The notes under the pieces were generated by a model. The model did not search any database and was not told the origin of the DNA. It saw only the letters and a program-made list of their open reading frames with translations. Below, piece after piece: positions 9,803 through 19,030 of a stretch of DNA of 64,000 nt. Made by a program: the position numbers and the translations under genes. The DNA is from Paraburkholderia unamae. GTDB taxonomy: Bacteria > Pseudomonadota > Gammaproteobacteria > Burkholderiales > Burkholderiaceae. The stretch lies in assembly GCF_003268775.1 (NCBI RefSeq), contig NZ_QLSU01000039.1, positions 1 to 64,000 of the forward strand, read 5' to 3'. How positions within the stretch are numbered: position 1 is the stretch's first letter; each line of letters begins with the position of its first letter.

Positions 9803-9812
9803 GGGTTAACCC
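9803..9812. promoter_or_regulatory. Perfect 10-bp palindrome GGGTTAACCC in the divergent response-regulator/tetR region
   Basis: It lies in the 188-base spacer between the two divergent regulators. It resembles the AGGGTTTTCCCTAG sites before the DUF3563 gene (AGGGTTxxCCC core). Which protein binds it is unknown. Confidence 0.3.
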
Positions 9813-9828
9813 AAAGCTCGCGCCGTTT

Positions 9829-9856
9829 GAATTTAACTAACGCGTGAATTAAAGTT
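9829..9856. promoter_or_regulatory. Imperfect palindrome before tetR, candidate TetR operator
   Basis: An AT-rich inverted repeat centred on ACGCGT, with TTTAA and TTAAA in the flanking arms (7 of 11 arm positions symmetrical), ends 5 bases before the TetR start codon. TetR repressors usually bind such sites to control their own operon, which here includes the export genes. Confidence 0.35.
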
Positions 9857-9861
9857 GAGCC

Positions 9862-10590
9862 ATGGTCACGCGCCCCTCCCCACCCTCCGCTCCTGTCGCT
9901 TCCTCTCCCCGCCCGCGCGGACGACGCCGCGCCGACGCCGACCTCGACATGCGCGAGCGGTTGCTTGCCTGCGCCACCCAACTGTTCGGCGAACAGGGCA
10001 TCGCAGCGACCACCATGGCGCAGATCGCCGCGGCTGCGGGTGTGACGTCGGCGATGGTCCACTACTACTTCACGAATCGCGAAAAGCTGCTGGACGCCGT
10101 GGTCGAAGAGCGCATCGCCCGCTTGATCGCCTTCGTGTGGGAAAGCGTGGAGGGCGACGCCGCGCACGACCCGCATGCGCTCGTAGAAGAACTCGTCACG
10201 CGTCTGTTCGACGTCACCGCGCGCATGCCCTGGCTGCCGCCGCTCTGGCTGCGCGAAATCGTCAACGAAGGTGGCCTGTTGCGCGAGCGCATGATCAAGC
10301 GTCTGCCCATCGAACAACTGCAACGCTTTGCCGCACGCATCGGCGAGGCGCAGCACGACGGCCGCGTCAACGCCGAACTCGAAGCGCCGCTGCTCTTCAT
10401 CTCGATCCTCGCGCTCGTCATGCTGCCGCTCGCGACTTCGAAGCTCTGGCAAAGCGCGCGCGGCTTTCCCAGGATCGAACGCGAAGCGCTGCACCGCCAC
10501 GTGAGCGCACTGTTGCGCGCGGCATTGCGGCCCGCTGCGCAGGAAAAGCGCGGGCGCCGCGCGACGACCGCCAAAGGGGAAACGTCATGA
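9862..10590 (+). CDS. TetR/AcrR-family repressor of the export operon
   Basis: The 242-residue protein has a basic Pro/Arg-rich N-terminus (1-30), a TetR helix-turn-helix (about 31-78; MRERLLACATQLFGEQGIAATTMAQIAAAAGVTSAMVHYYFTNREKL in outline) and a helical ligand-binding domain. Its stop codon overlaps the start of the HlyD gene by ATGA, so it is translationally coupled to the exporter. The most likely role is a local repressor relieved by a transported compound; the ligand is unknown. Confidence 0.88.
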   Translation: MVTRPSPPSAPVASSPRPRGRRRADADLDMRERLLACATQLFGEQGIAATTMAQIAAAAGVTSAMVHYYFTNREKLLDAVVEERIARLIAFVWESVEGDAAHDPHALVEELVTRLFDVTARMPWLPPLWLREIVNEGGLLRERMIKRLPIEQLQRFAARIGEAQHDGRVNAELEAPLLFISILALVMLPLATSKLWQSARGFPRIEREALHRHVSALLRAALRPAAQEKRGRRATTAKGETS

Positions 10591-11549
10591 AACGCCGGAC
10601 GCTGCGGGCGTACGCCTTCGTGTTCGCGCTCGCGTTCGTGCTCACGGCATGCTCTCGCAGCGAGAACGCGCGCTGGCAAGGCTATGCCGAAGGCGAGTAT
10701 GTGTATCTCGCGTCGTCGCAGTCGGGCACGCTCACGGACCTCGCGGTCAAGCGCGGCCAAACCGTGGCCGCCAATGTGCCCGTCTTCGCGCTCGAAGCGG
10801 TCGAGGAAACGGCCGCGCGCGACGAAGCACAGCATCGCGTCACGGCCGCGCAGCAACAGCTCGCCGACCTGGAAACCGGCAAGCGCCCGCCCGAAGTGCG
10901 CGTGACCGAGGCACAGCTCGCGCAGGCCGAGGCCAACGCGCGCAAGGCCTCCCTTCAGCTCACGCGCGACGAGGCGCAACTGCGCGCGGGCGGCATCGCG
11001 CAGGCGCAGCTCGACGACTCGCGCGCCCAGGCCGCATCCACCGCCGCGCAGGTACGCGAGCTGCAAAACCAGGTGCGCGTGGCGAACCTGCCGGGCCGCA
11101 CCGCGCAAATCGCCGCGCAAGCGGCCGAGGCCGAAGCCGCGCGCGCCTCGCTCGCGCAGGCGCAATGGCGGCTCGACCAGAAGCGCGTGAGTGCGCCGAG
11201 CGGCGGCCTTGTCTACGACACGCTGTTTCGCGTGGGCGAGTGGGTGCAGGCGGGCAACCCCGTCGTGCAGATGCTGCCGCCGCAAAACGTGAAAGTGCGC
11301 TTCTTCGTGCCCGAGACGATAGTCGGCTCGCTCGCCCCCGGCCGCAAGGTGAACGTGCGTTGCGACGGCTGCGCCGCCGACGTGCCCGCCACGATCACGT
11401 GGATTTCGAACGCCGCCGAATACACCCCGCCCGTCATCTACAGCAACGAGAATCGCGCGAAGCTGATTTTCATGATCGAGGCGCGGCCTTCGGAACAAGA
11501 CGCCGTGAAGCTGCATCCGGGCCAACCGGTCGAGGTGACGCTGCAATGA
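10587..11549 (+). CDS. HlyD-family periplasmic adaptor lipoprotein
   Basis: The 320-residue membrane-fusion protein has a lipoprotein signal peptide ending in a LTAC lipobox (about residue 20). A short biotinyl-lipoyl half (SGTLTDLAVKRGQTV), a long Ala/Gln/Glu-rich alpha-helical hairpin (about 75-200) and the second lipoyl half (VSAPSGGLVYDTLFRVGEWVQAG in outline) follow, then a beta-barrel with ITWISNAAEYTPPVIYS. It bridges the inner-membrane ABC exporter and the outer-membrane channel. The order HlyD-ATPase-permease resembles E. coli YbhG-YbhF-YbhS/R. ATGA overlaps occur at both ends. A longer in-frame reading upstream is a shadow inside tetR. Confidence 0.88.
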   Translation: MKRRTLRAYAFVFALAFVLTACSRSENARWQGYAEGEYVYLASSQSGTLTDLAVKRGQTVAANVPVFALEAVEETAARDEAQHRVTAAQQQLADLETGKRPPEVRVTEAQLAQAEANARKASLQLTRDEAQLRAGGIAQAQLDDSRAQAASTAAQVRELQNQVRVANLPGRTAQIAAQAAEAEAARASLAQAQWRLDQKRVSAPSGGLVYDTLFRVGEWVQAGNPVVQMLPPQNVKVRFFVPETIVGSLAPGRKVNVRCDGCAADVPATITWISNAAEYTPPVIYSNENRAKLIFMIEARPSEQDAVKLHPGQPVEVTLQ

Positions 11550-12511
11550 GCGCACCTGGAGCGGGCAACGGCGACTACGCCATCGACGTACGCAATCTCA
11601 ACAAGCGTTTCGGCAGCAAGCACGTCGTGAACGATGTCACGCTGCGCGTGGCGCGCGGCGAGATATTCGGCTTTCTCGGGCCGAACGGCAGCGGCAAGAC
11701 CACGTCGATCCGCCTCATGTGCGGCCTGCTCACGCCCGACTCGGGATCGGGCACCTGCCTCGGCTACGACATCCTGCGCGAGAGCGCGCAGATCAAACGT
11801 CACGTCGGCTATATGACGCAGCGCTTCTCGTACTGGGAAGACCTGACGATCCGCGAGAATCTCGACTTCGTCGCGCGCATCTACCAGATGCCGAACCGCC
11901 GCGAAGCCGTCGATCACGCGCTCGAATCACTCGGCCTCGCGAGCCGCGCAAACCAGCTCACGGGCGCGCTTTCGGGTGGCTGGAAGCAGCGGCTCGCGCT
12001 CGCGGCCTGCATGCTGCACGAGCCCGAGCTTCTGCTGCTCGACGAACCGACCGCGGGCGTCGACCCCACCGCGCGGCGCGACTTCTGGGAAGAGTTGCAC
12101 CGGCTCGCCGCGCGCGGCATCTCGGTGCTCGTGAGCACACACTACATGGATGAGGCCGAGCGCTGCCACAAGCTCGCGTATATCGCCTACGGCAAGCTGC
12201 TCACGCAGGGCACGGCCTCCGAAGTCATCGCCGAGCAGAATCTCAATACCTGGGCGATCCATGGCGAGCGGCTTTCGGCGCTCGCGGCGCAATTGCGCGA
12301 AGCGCCCGGCGTCGAGCAAACCGTCGTGTTCGGCTCCGCGCTGCACGCGAGCGGGCGCGACCATGCGGCGCTCGCCGCAGCGATCGCACGCGCCGTCGAA
12401 GGCCAGCCGCTGCGCGCCGAACGCATCGACACCGGCCTGGAAGATGTCTTCATCTATCTGATGAGCCATGTTCAGGATAACTATGCAGACAAAAGCGGAG
12501 TGACGCCGTGA
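11546..12511 (+). CDS. ABC exporter ATP-binding protein (CcmA/YbhF type)
   Basis: The 321-residue protein carries a single nucleotide-binding domain: Walker A GPNGSGKTT at 45-53, a Q-loop in MTQRFSYWEDLT, signature LSGGWKQRL, Walker B LLLLDEPTAGVDP and the switch histidine in STHYMDEAERC. The C-terminal ~90 residues follow the usual pattern of drug-type exporters. E. coli YbhF has two such domains; this one has one, so it should act as a homodimer. The start codon overlaps the HlyD stop, and its own end overlaps the GTG of the permease. Confidence 0.93.
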   Translation: MSAPGAGNGDYAIDVRNLNKRFGSKHVVNDVTLRVARGEIFGFLGPNGSGKTTSIRLMCGLLTPDSGSGTCLGYDILRESAQIKRHVGYMTQRFSYWEDLTIRENLDFVARIYQMPNRREAVDHALESLGLASRANQLTGALSGGWKQRLALAACMLHEPELLLLDEPTAGVDPTARRDFWEELHRLAARGISVLVSTHYMDEAERCHKLAYIAYGKLLTQGTASEVIAEQNLNTWAIHGERLSALAAQLREAPGVEQTVVFGSALHASGRDHAALAAAIARAVEGQPLRAERIDTGLEDVFIYLMSHVQDNYADKSGVTP

Positions 12512-13650
12512 AGCTGTCATTCCCGTTTTCCATGGCGCGCTGGTGGAGCATCGTGCTCAAGGAGTTCTTGCAGCTCAAGCGCGACCGCATCACGTTTGCG
12601 ATGATCGTGGGCCTGCCCATCATCCAGCTCACGCTGTTCGGCTACGCCATCAACACCGACCCGAAGCATCTGCCCACGGCCATCGTCGTGGGCGAGGACA
12701 GCGTATTCGCGCGCAGCTTCGTTGCGGGCATGCGTAATTCGGCCTATTTCGACGTGATCGAAACGATGCCCGACGAAGCCACGGCGCGCCAGGCGCTCGC
12801 ACGCGGCACGGTGCAGTTCGTGCTGAGCATTCCCACCGACTTTTCGCGGCGCCTCTTGCGCGGCGAGCGGCCTTCGCTGCTCGTCGAGGCCGACGCGAGC
12901 GACCCCACCGCCATCACCACCGCGCTCGCCGCGCTGCCCGGCCTCATCGGCCCCGTGGCGGCGAAAGACCTGACCGGGCCGCTTGCGCACCTGAACGGCG
13001 CGCCCGCCGCCTTCGACGTGCAGGTGCACCGGCTCTACAACCCCGAAGGCATCACGCAGTACAACGTGGTGCCGGGCCTGATGGGCGTGATCCTCACGAT
13101 GACGATGGTGATGATGACGGGCCTCGCCATCACGCGCGAACGCGAACGCGGCACGATGGAGAATCTGCTCGCCACGCCCGTGCTGCCCATCGAGGTGATG
13201 ACGGGCAAGATCGTCCCCTATGTGGCGATCGGGCTGATCCAGGCGACCATCATCGTGCTCGCCGCGCGCTACGTCTTCCATGTGCCGTTCGCGGGCAGTC
13301 TCATCGCGCTCTACCTCTCGGCGCTGCTTTTCATCGCGGCCAACCTCACCGTGGGCATCACGCTCTCGTCGCTCGCGCAAAACCAGTTGCAGGCCATGCA
13401 GTTGACGATGTTCTACTTCCTGCCGAGCCTGCTGCTCTCGGGCTTCATGTTTCCGTTCGGCGGCATGCCGCGCTGGGCGCAGTGGATCGGCAACCTGCTG
13501 CCGCTCACGTACTTCAACCGGCTCGTGCGCGGCATTCTGCTCAAGGGCAACGGCTGGATCGACCTGTGGCCCGCGGTGTGGCCGCTCGCCGTATTCACGG
13601 TAGCGGTGATGGCGATCGCCTTGCGCTTCTACCGGCGCACGCTCGACTAG
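12508..13650 (+). CDS. ABC-2 type permease of the export complex (YbhS/YbhR type)
   Basis: The 380-residue integral membrane protein starts with GTG in a GTGA overlap with the ATPase stop. One N-terminal membrane helix (ITFAMIVGLPIIQLTLFGYAI) is followed by a large periplasmic domain (about 45-190) and five C-terminal helices, with the conserved ITRERERGTMENLLATP amphipathic motif of ABC-2 permeases between them. Only one permease gene is present, so it is expected to homodimerise. It forms a tripartite pump with the flanking adaptor and channel. Confidence 0.92.
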   Translation: MKLSFPFSMARWWSIVLKEFLQLKRDRITFAMIVGLPIIQLTLFGYAINTDPKHLPTAIVVGEDSVFARSFVAGMRNSAYFDVIETMPDEATARQALARGTVQFVLSIPTDFSRRLLRGERPSLLVEADASDPTAITTALAALPGLIGPVAAKDLTGPLAHLNGAPAAFDVQVHRLYNPEGITQYNVVPGLMGVILTMTMVMMTGLAITRERERGTMENLLATPVLPIEVMTGKIVPYVAIGLIQATIIVLAARYVFHVPFAGSLIALYLSALLFIAANLTVGITLSSLAQNQLQAMQLTMFYFLPSLLLSGFMFPFGGMPRWAQWIGNLLPLTYFNRLVRGILLKGNGWIDLWPAVWPLAVFTVAVMAIALRFYRRTLD

Positions 13651-13666
13651 CGCGAGATCCTCCACC

Positions 13667-15166
13667 ATGAAGCGCTACGCACCCACCCCCTTCGTGCTGC
13701 TAATGATGCTCGCAGGCTGCACCATGGGCCCCGACTTCCACACGCCCGCCGCGCCCGACGCCACCGGCTGGACGCGCGAAGGCGTGCCGTCGGCAACCGC
13801 CGCCGCGCCCGGTCCCGGCGGCGGCGCGCAGACCTTTGCCGCCGCGGAACACGCGCCGCACGCATGGTGGACGCAGTTCGGCAGCGCCGCGCTCGACGAT
13901 CTCGTCGATCAAGCCTTGCGTGCGAGCCCGACGCTCGACGCCGCGCGCGCGAAGCTCGTGGAGGCGCGCGAGAACTACAACGCCCAGGCGGGCGCGACGA
14001 ATTTCCCCTCGGTCGACTTGAAGCTCTCGGGCACGCGCCAGAAGGTCGATCTTGCCGCGTTCGGCATCACCCAGGTGCCGAACCCGCCGCCGTTCACGCT
14101 CTACAACGCCTCGGTCAGCGTGTCGTATGTGTTCGATCTGTTCGGCGCGAACCGTCGCGCACTCGAAGCCACGCTGGCCCAGGTCGATTATCAGGCGTAC
14201 GAACTGGAGGCCGCGCGTCTTTCGGTGGCCGCCAACGTGGTGTCCACGGCGATACGCTACGCGTCGCTGCAACAGCAGATCGCGCTCACGCGGCAACTGG
14301 CCGACACGCAGGCGCGCCAGCTCGCCATCATGCAAGCGCGTCTCGCCGCCGGCGGCGTGGCGCAAATCGACGTGCGCAGCCAGCGCACGCTGCTCGCGCA
14401 AACGCGCGCCTCGCTGCCGCCGCTCGAAACGCAGCGCGACGCCGCGGACCACCAGCTCGCGATCCTGCTGGGCGTGGCGCCGTCGAACACGCAGTTCGCG
14501 GCGCCGCTCACCGCGCTTTCGCTCGACACGCTGCATCTGCCCGACACGGTCTCGCTCACCGTGCCCTCCACGCTGGCGCGCGAGCGGCCCGACATACGCG
14601 CGAGCGAAGCGCTGCTGCATCAGGCCGGCGCGAACGTGGGCGTGGCGACCGCGAACCTCTTTCCGCAGATATCGATCTCGGCAGGCATAGGCTCGGAGCG
14701 CACGCATATCGAAGACATCGTGAGCGGGCTGAACATCTGGAACGTGGGTCTCGGCCTCACGCAGCCGCTCTTTCACGGCGGCGAATTGCGCGCGAAGAAA
14801 CGTGCGGCGCAGGCCGCTTATGAGGCGGCTTTCGCGGACTATCGGCAAACCGTGCTGCAAGCGTTGCAGCAGGTCGCCGACTCGCTTCAGGCGCTGCAAA
14901 ACGATGCCGTCGAATTGCAGGCGCGCGACGACGCCGCGCGCGAGGCGCAGGCCAATGCGGCGATTGCGCAGTCGCGCTACCAGGCCGGAGGCGTGAGCGA
15001 ATTCTCGCTGATCGACACACAACGCCAGGCACTCCAGACGATGCTGGACCGCACGCGCGCCCACGCCGACCGACTCACCGACACGGCCGCGCTCTATCAG
15101 TCCCTGGGCGGCGCCACGCTGCCCGGCGAGGCGGACCGGATGGACGGACCAGACCAGAGGAACTAG
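13667..15166 (+). CDS. NodT-family outer-membrane efflux lipoprotein (TolC-like channel)
   Basis: The 499-residue protein has a lipoprotein signal with lipobox LAGC (Cys18) followed by TMGPDF, the usual start of OprM/NodT lipoproteins. The duplicated TolC-like helical repeats contain YVFDLFGANRRALEA and the equivalent LTQPLFHGGELRAKKRAAQAAYEAA in the second half. It starts 16 bases after the permease stop and completes a TetR-HlyD-ABC-OMF export operon. Substrates are probably toxic aromatics or antibiotics (inference). Confidence 0.92.
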   Translation: MKRYAPTPFVLLMMLAGCTMGPDFHTPAAPDATGWTREGVPSATAAAPGPGGGAQTFAAAEHAPHAWWTQFGSAALDDLVDQALRASPTLDAARAKLVEARENYNAQAGATNFPSVDLKLSGTRQKVDLAAFGITQVPNPPPFTLYNASVSVSYVFDLFGANRRALEATLAQVDYQAYELEAARLSVAANVVSTAIRYASLQQQIALTRQLADTQARQLAIMQARLAAGGVAQIDVRSQRTLLAQTRASLPPLETQRDAADHQLAILLGVAPSNTQFAAPLTALSLDTLHLPDTVSLTVPSTLARERPDIRASEALLHQAGANVGVATANLFPQISISAGIGSERTHIEDIVSGLNIWNVGLGLTQPLFHGGELRAKKRAAQAAYEAAFADYRQTVLQALQQVADSLQALQNDAVELQARDDAAREAQANAAIAQSRYQAGGVSEFSLIDTQRQALQTMLDRTRAHADRLTDTAALYQSLGGATLPGEADRMDGPDQRN

Positions 15167-15291
15167 AGGAACCAGGGAAACCAGGCGGCAACCAGCGCAC
15201 CCCGGCGGCAACCGCTCGTTTCCTTTCGCTTGCGGCGCGGCTGGGCGACAATGATCCTCCCCCCTGCTCCATCCGCAAACAAGAGACACGT

Positions 15292-16767
15292 ATGAATCAG
15301 GCATCGCCGTCCCCCGCCCGCCCGTCGCCCAACGATCTCGTGATGGCCGACGCACTCCAGCTTTCGGATTGGATACGCCTGCGCAAGGTGTCCTGCCGCG
15401 AAGTGATGAGCGCGTTTCTCGACCATATCGAGCGCGTGAACACCCCCGCCAACGCCATCGTCTCGCTACGCGAACGCGCCACGCTGCTGGCCGAGGCCGA
15501 CGAACGCGACGCCCAGCTCGCGCGCGGCGAGTATCTCGGCTGGATGCACGGCATGCCGCAAGCGCCGAAGGATCTCGTCGCGGCGGCCGGTATCCCCTAC
15601 ACGCAAGGCTCGCCGTTGTTCCGCAACGAGGTGCCGAAGGAAGACTCACTGGTCGCCGCGCGCATGCGTGCGCAAGGCGCGATCTTCATCGGCAAAACCA
15701 ACACGCCGGAATTCGGCCTTGGCTCCCACACCTACAACACGGTGTTCGGCACGACGCTCAATGCGTACGACTCCACGCGCAGCGCGGGCGGCAGCAGCGG
15801 CGGCACGGCCGTGGCGCTCGCGCTGCGCATGTTGCCCGTGGCCGACGGCAGCGACATGATGGGGTCGCTGCGCAACCCCGCGGGCTGGAACAACGTGTTC
15901 GGCTTTCGTCCGTCGCAAGGGCGTGTGCCCTCGGTGCCCGCGCATGACCTGTTCTTCAGCCAGCTTGGCTACGCAGGACCGATGGGCCGCACGGTGCGCG
16001 ACCTGGCCATGCTGCTTTCCACCCAGGCGGGCTACGACGCGCGTGCGCCGCTCTCCATCGCCGAAGACCCGGCGCAGTTCGCGGGCTCGCTGGAACGCGA
16101 CTTCGGCGGCGCGCGCATCGGCTGGCTCGGCGACTACGACGGCTATCTGCCGATGCAAGACGGTGTGCTCGCGCTCTGCGAAACCGCGCTCAACGACTTC
16201 GGGTCGATTGGTTGCAAGGTCGAAGCCACGCGCCCCGACTTCGCGATGGAAAAACTGTGGCAGACCTGGCTCACGCTGCGTCACTTCTCGTGCGCGGGCA
16301 CGCTCGGCGCGCTCTACCGCGACCCGGAAAAGCGCGCGCTGCTCAAGCCCGAGGCGCAATGGGAGGTGGAAGGCGGCCTGAAGCTTTCGGGCGAAGATGT
16401 CTGGAACGCCACGCTCACGCGCAGCCAGTGGTACAACGCGCTGCTCGGGCTCTTCGAGCACTATGACTATCTCGTGCTGCCCAGCGCGCAGATCTTCCCG
16501 TTCGACGCGCGCGAGCCTTGGCCGAAGTCGATCGCGGGCCGCACGATGGACACCTATCATCGCTGGATGGAGGTCGTGATCGGCGGCAGTCTCGCTGGCC
16601 TGCCCGTTGCGTGCGTGCCTGCGGGCTTCAATGCGCAAGGGCTGCCCATGGGGCTACAGGTAATCGGCAAGCCGAACGCGGATCTTTCGGTGCTGCAACT
16701 CGCCCACGCCTACGATCAGGCGACACAGTGGGTCACGCGCCGCCTGCCGACGCTCCTCGAAGCGTAA
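15292..16767 (+). CDS. Amidase-signature family hydrolase
   Basis: The 491-residue protein has the full Ser-cisSer-Lys triad: Lys93 (APKDLV), cis-Ser168 in GGSSGG and nucleophile Ser192 in SDMMGSLRNP. Family members hydrolyse amides such as indoleacetamide, aryl amides or peptide amides, and GatA is related. GatB/GatC partners are absent, so this is a stand-alone catabolic or detoxifying amidase. It is separated from the efflux operon by 125 bases, so it probably has its own promoter, and it ends in a strong terminator. Substrate cannot be read. Confidence 0.88.
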   Translation: MNQASPSPARPSPNDLVMADALQLSDWIRLRKVSCREVMSAFLDHIERVNTPANAIVSLRERATLLAEADERDAQLARGEYLGWMHGMPQAPKDLVAAAGIPYTQGSPLFRNEVPKEDSLVAARMRAQGAIFIGKTNTPEFGLGSHTYNTVFGTTLNAYDSTRSAGGSSGGTAVALALRMLPVADGSDMMGSLRNPAGWNNVFGFRPSQGRVPSVPAHDLFFSQLGYAGPMGRTVRDLAMLLSTQAGYDARAPLSIAEDPAQFAGSLERDFGGARIGWLGDYDGYLPMQDGVLALCETALNDFGSIGCKVEATRPDFAMEKLWQTWLTLRHFSCAGTLGALYRDPEKRALLKPEAQWEVEGGLKLSGEDVWNATLTRSQWYNALLGLFEHYDYLVLPSAQIFPFDAREPWPKSIAGRTMDTYHRWMEVVIGGSLAGLPVACVPAGFNAQGLPMGLQVIGKPNADLSVLQLAHAYDQATQWVTRRLPTLLEA

Positions 16768-16780
16768 CGCGCAAAAGCAG

Positions 16781-16809
16781 AAAGGCAGCGGCGCGGCGCT
16801 GCCTTTTTT
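16781..16809 (+). terminator. Rho-independent terminator of the amidase gene
   Basis: A perfect 10-bp stem (AAAGGCAGCG / CGCTGCCTTT, loop GCGCGG) runs into six T residues. It lies between the convergent amidase and permease genes, 5 bases before the latter's stop, and its A-rich left flank may give weak termination on the other strand. Confidence 0.88.
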
Positions 16810-16813
16810 CACA

Positions 16814-17653
16814 TCACGCCTTCACGGCGCGCGCCGCATTCCTGCCGCGCAGCCATTCGAGCGCCAGCAGCAGGCAGGTGGAGAACACAATCAGGATCGT
16901 TGCGAGCGCAGCGATTGTCGGGCTGATGTTCTCGCGTATGCCCGTGAACATCTGGCGCGGCAAGGTGGTCTGGTCGGCGCCCGCGAGGAACAGCGTCACG
17001 ACCACTTCGTCGAACGACGTCGCGAACGCGAACAGCGCGCCCGAAATCACGCCCGGCGCAATCACGGGCAGCGTGATGCGGAAAAACGTCGTGACCGGAT
17101 TCGCGCCGAGCGAAAGACTCGCACGTACGAGATTGTGGTTGAAGCCCTGAAGCGTGGCCGCCACCGTGGTCACGACGAACGGCACGCCAAGCGACGCGTG
17201 GGCGAGAATCAGGCCCAGGTAGGTATTGGCGAGACCGAGCGGTGCGAAGAACAGGTACATGCCCACGCCCACCACGACCACGGGTACGATCATCGGCGAG
17301 ATGAGCACCGCCATGAGCACGGCCTTGCCGCGAAAGTCGGCCTTGGTGATGCCGATGGCCGCGAGCGTGCCGAGCACGGTTGCCACGAGCGTCGCGGCCG
17401 GCCCCACGATAAAGCTGTTTTTCGCGGCCATGCGCCATTCGTCGGACATGACGAGATTCTCATACCAGCGCAGCGACCAGCCCGGAATCGGATAAACGAG
17501 GAACGTGCTCGACGAAAACGAGAGCGGCACGATCGCGAGCACCGGCAGGATCAGATACAGCAACGTGAGCACGACGAGCGCGCGCAGCGTGAAGTACCAA
17601 ACGCGTTCGACGGCCGAGGTATGCGGTGCAAAAAGAGGCTTGGCGAATTTCAT
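16814..17653 (-). CDS. Polyamine-type ABC importer permease (PotC/PotI-like)
   Basis: This 279-residue inner-membrane protein with six predicted helices carries the BPD transporter EAA-type loop (RASLSLGANPVTTFFRITLPVIAPG) that contacts the ATPase. The context of a PotA-like ATPase, a binding protein and a PotB-like permease upstream on the same strand identifies the second permease of a spermidine/putrescine-type system. It is the last gene of the operon, 13 bases after the PotB-like gene. Exact substrate (putrescine, spermidine, GABA or another cation) is not determined. Confidence 0.88.
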   Translation of the reverse strand: MKFAKPLFAPHTSAVERVWYFTLRALVVLTLLYLILPVLAIVPLSFSSSTFLVYPIPGWSLRWYENLVMSDEWRMAAKNSFIVGPAATLVATVLGTLAAIGITKADFRGKAVLMAVLISPMIVPVVVVGVGMYLFFAPLGLANTYLGLILAHASLGVPFVVTTVAATLQGFNHNLVRASLSLGANPVTTFFRITLPVIAPGVISGALFAFATSFDEVVVTLFLAGADQTTLPRQMFTGIRENISPTIAALATILIVFSTCLLLALEWLRGRNAARAVKA

Positions 17654-17666
17654 GGTCGTGCCTCCC

Positions 17667-18953
17667 TTAGCCGAGGCTCAGTTGCGTGCGCGTGAGGCGC
17701 CCGTAGACGAAATACAGTACCGTGGTCGCGGCCAGCAGGAGCGCGCCGAGCGAACAGGCCATGCCCCAGTTGATCGATACGTTGGTGAAGTACGCCACGT
17801 AGTAGCTGACCATCTGGTCGGCCGGGCCGCCGAGCAGCGCCGGCGTGATGTAGTAGCCGATCGAGAGAATGAACACGAGCAGCACGCCCGCGCCCACGCC
17901 GGGATAGGTCTGCGGCACGTACACGCGCCAGAAGGCCGCGAACGGATGACTGCCGAGCGACACCGCCGCGCGCTGGTAGGTGGGCGGAATCGACTTCATC
18001 ACGCTGTACAGCGGCAGCACCATGAACGGCAGCAGGATGTGCGTCATCGAGATATACACGCCCACGCGGTTGAACAGCAGCGAGAGCGGATGCGAAATGA
18101 GGCCCGTGCCCATGAGCGCCTTGTTGACCAGACCCTCGCCCTGGAGAATGACGATCCACGCGGCCACGCGCACGAGAATCGACGTCCAGAACGGAATCAG
18201 CACGAGGATCATCACGAGATTCGCGCGGCGCTCGGAGAGCGTCGAGATCCAGTAGGCAAGCGGATAGCCGAGCAGCAGCGCGAACACCGTGACGAACACG
18301 CTGATGACGAACGTACGGGCGAACACGTCGAGGTAGATCTGCTGTTCGGGGTCGGCGGCCACGATGCGGCCGAACGCGTCCTGGCGATGATCGAGCGAGG
18401 CGAGCAGATAGAACGGTGAGTAGCGCGAACTATTCTTCGCAATGGCCTGCCAGTAGGCAATGTCGCTCCAGCGGTCGTCGAGATCGACGATCTTCGCGCG
18501 CGTTTGCGCGGGCGTAAGCGTGAGCGGCTTGCCGTCGTCGTCGGCCAGCGGCATGGCGCGCGCGGTCTTGGCCACCAGCGAGCGAAAGCCCGCGATTTCC
18601 ACGTTCAGGCGGCGCGCCAGCGCGCCCATTGCGTCGCCGTCCTGCACGACGGTGAGGTCCTGGGCGAGTGCGGCGTAGGCCACGTCGGGCGGCGCGCTCT
18701 TGCGGTCCCAGTCGCGCAGCGCCGCGATGGTATGCGGCAGCGCCGTCGCCACTTCGGGGTTCTGCACCGCGCGCGTGAGCAGCGCCGCAATCGGCACCAC
18801 GAAAATCAGCAGCAAAAATATCGCGAGCGGCGCGATCAGCATGAGCGCCATCGTGCGCTTCTTCGCTTGCGCCACGCGCAGTTCGCGCTTCAGGCGCGCG
18901 GCTTCTTCGCGTGCCGCGCCGGCTACGTTGGTCACGGTCGTCATCGTGGTCAC
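17667..18953 (-). CDS. Polyamine-type ABC importer permease (PotB/PotH-like) with a long periplasmic insertion
   Basis: At 428 residues it is about 140 longer than E. coli PotB. An amphipathic charged N-terminus (13-33) precedes helix 1 (about 36-60). Then comes a hydrophilic stretch of about 150 residues (61-210), predicted periplasmic, before helix 2 (211-232) and the standard BPD core with its EAA loop (QRAAVSLGSHPFAAFWRVYVPQ in outline). The extra domain is not one I recognise. The gene lies between the binding protein (77 bases) and the PotC-like permease (13 bases). Confidence 0.87.
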   Translation of the reverse strand: MTTMTTVTNVAGAAREEAARLKRELRVAQAKKRTMALMLIAPLAIFLLLIFVVPIAALLTRAVQNPEVATALPHTIAALRDWDRKSAPPDVAYAALAQDLTVVQDGDAMGALARRLNVEIAGFRSLVAKTARAMPLADDDGKPLTLTPAQTRAKIVDLDDRWSDIAYWQAIAKNSSRYSPFYLLASLDHRQDAFGRIVAADPEQQIYLDVFARTFVISVFVTVFALLLGYPLAYWISTLSERRANLVMILVLIPFWTSILVRVAAWIVILQGEGLVNKALMGTGLISHPLSLLFNRVGVYISMTHILLPFMVLPLYSVMKSIPPTYQRAAVSLGSHPFAAFWRVYVPQTYPGVGAGVLLVFILSIGYYITPALLGGPADQMVSYYVAYFTNVSINWGMACSLGALLLAATTVLYFVYGRLTRTQLSLG

Positions 18954-19030
18954 ACCTGGTCTCCTGCCTCCAGGCCGCGTGTTGCGGCCAACCGCTCCAG
19001 CGCCTGCGCGCCGGAGCGTCTACATCACAC

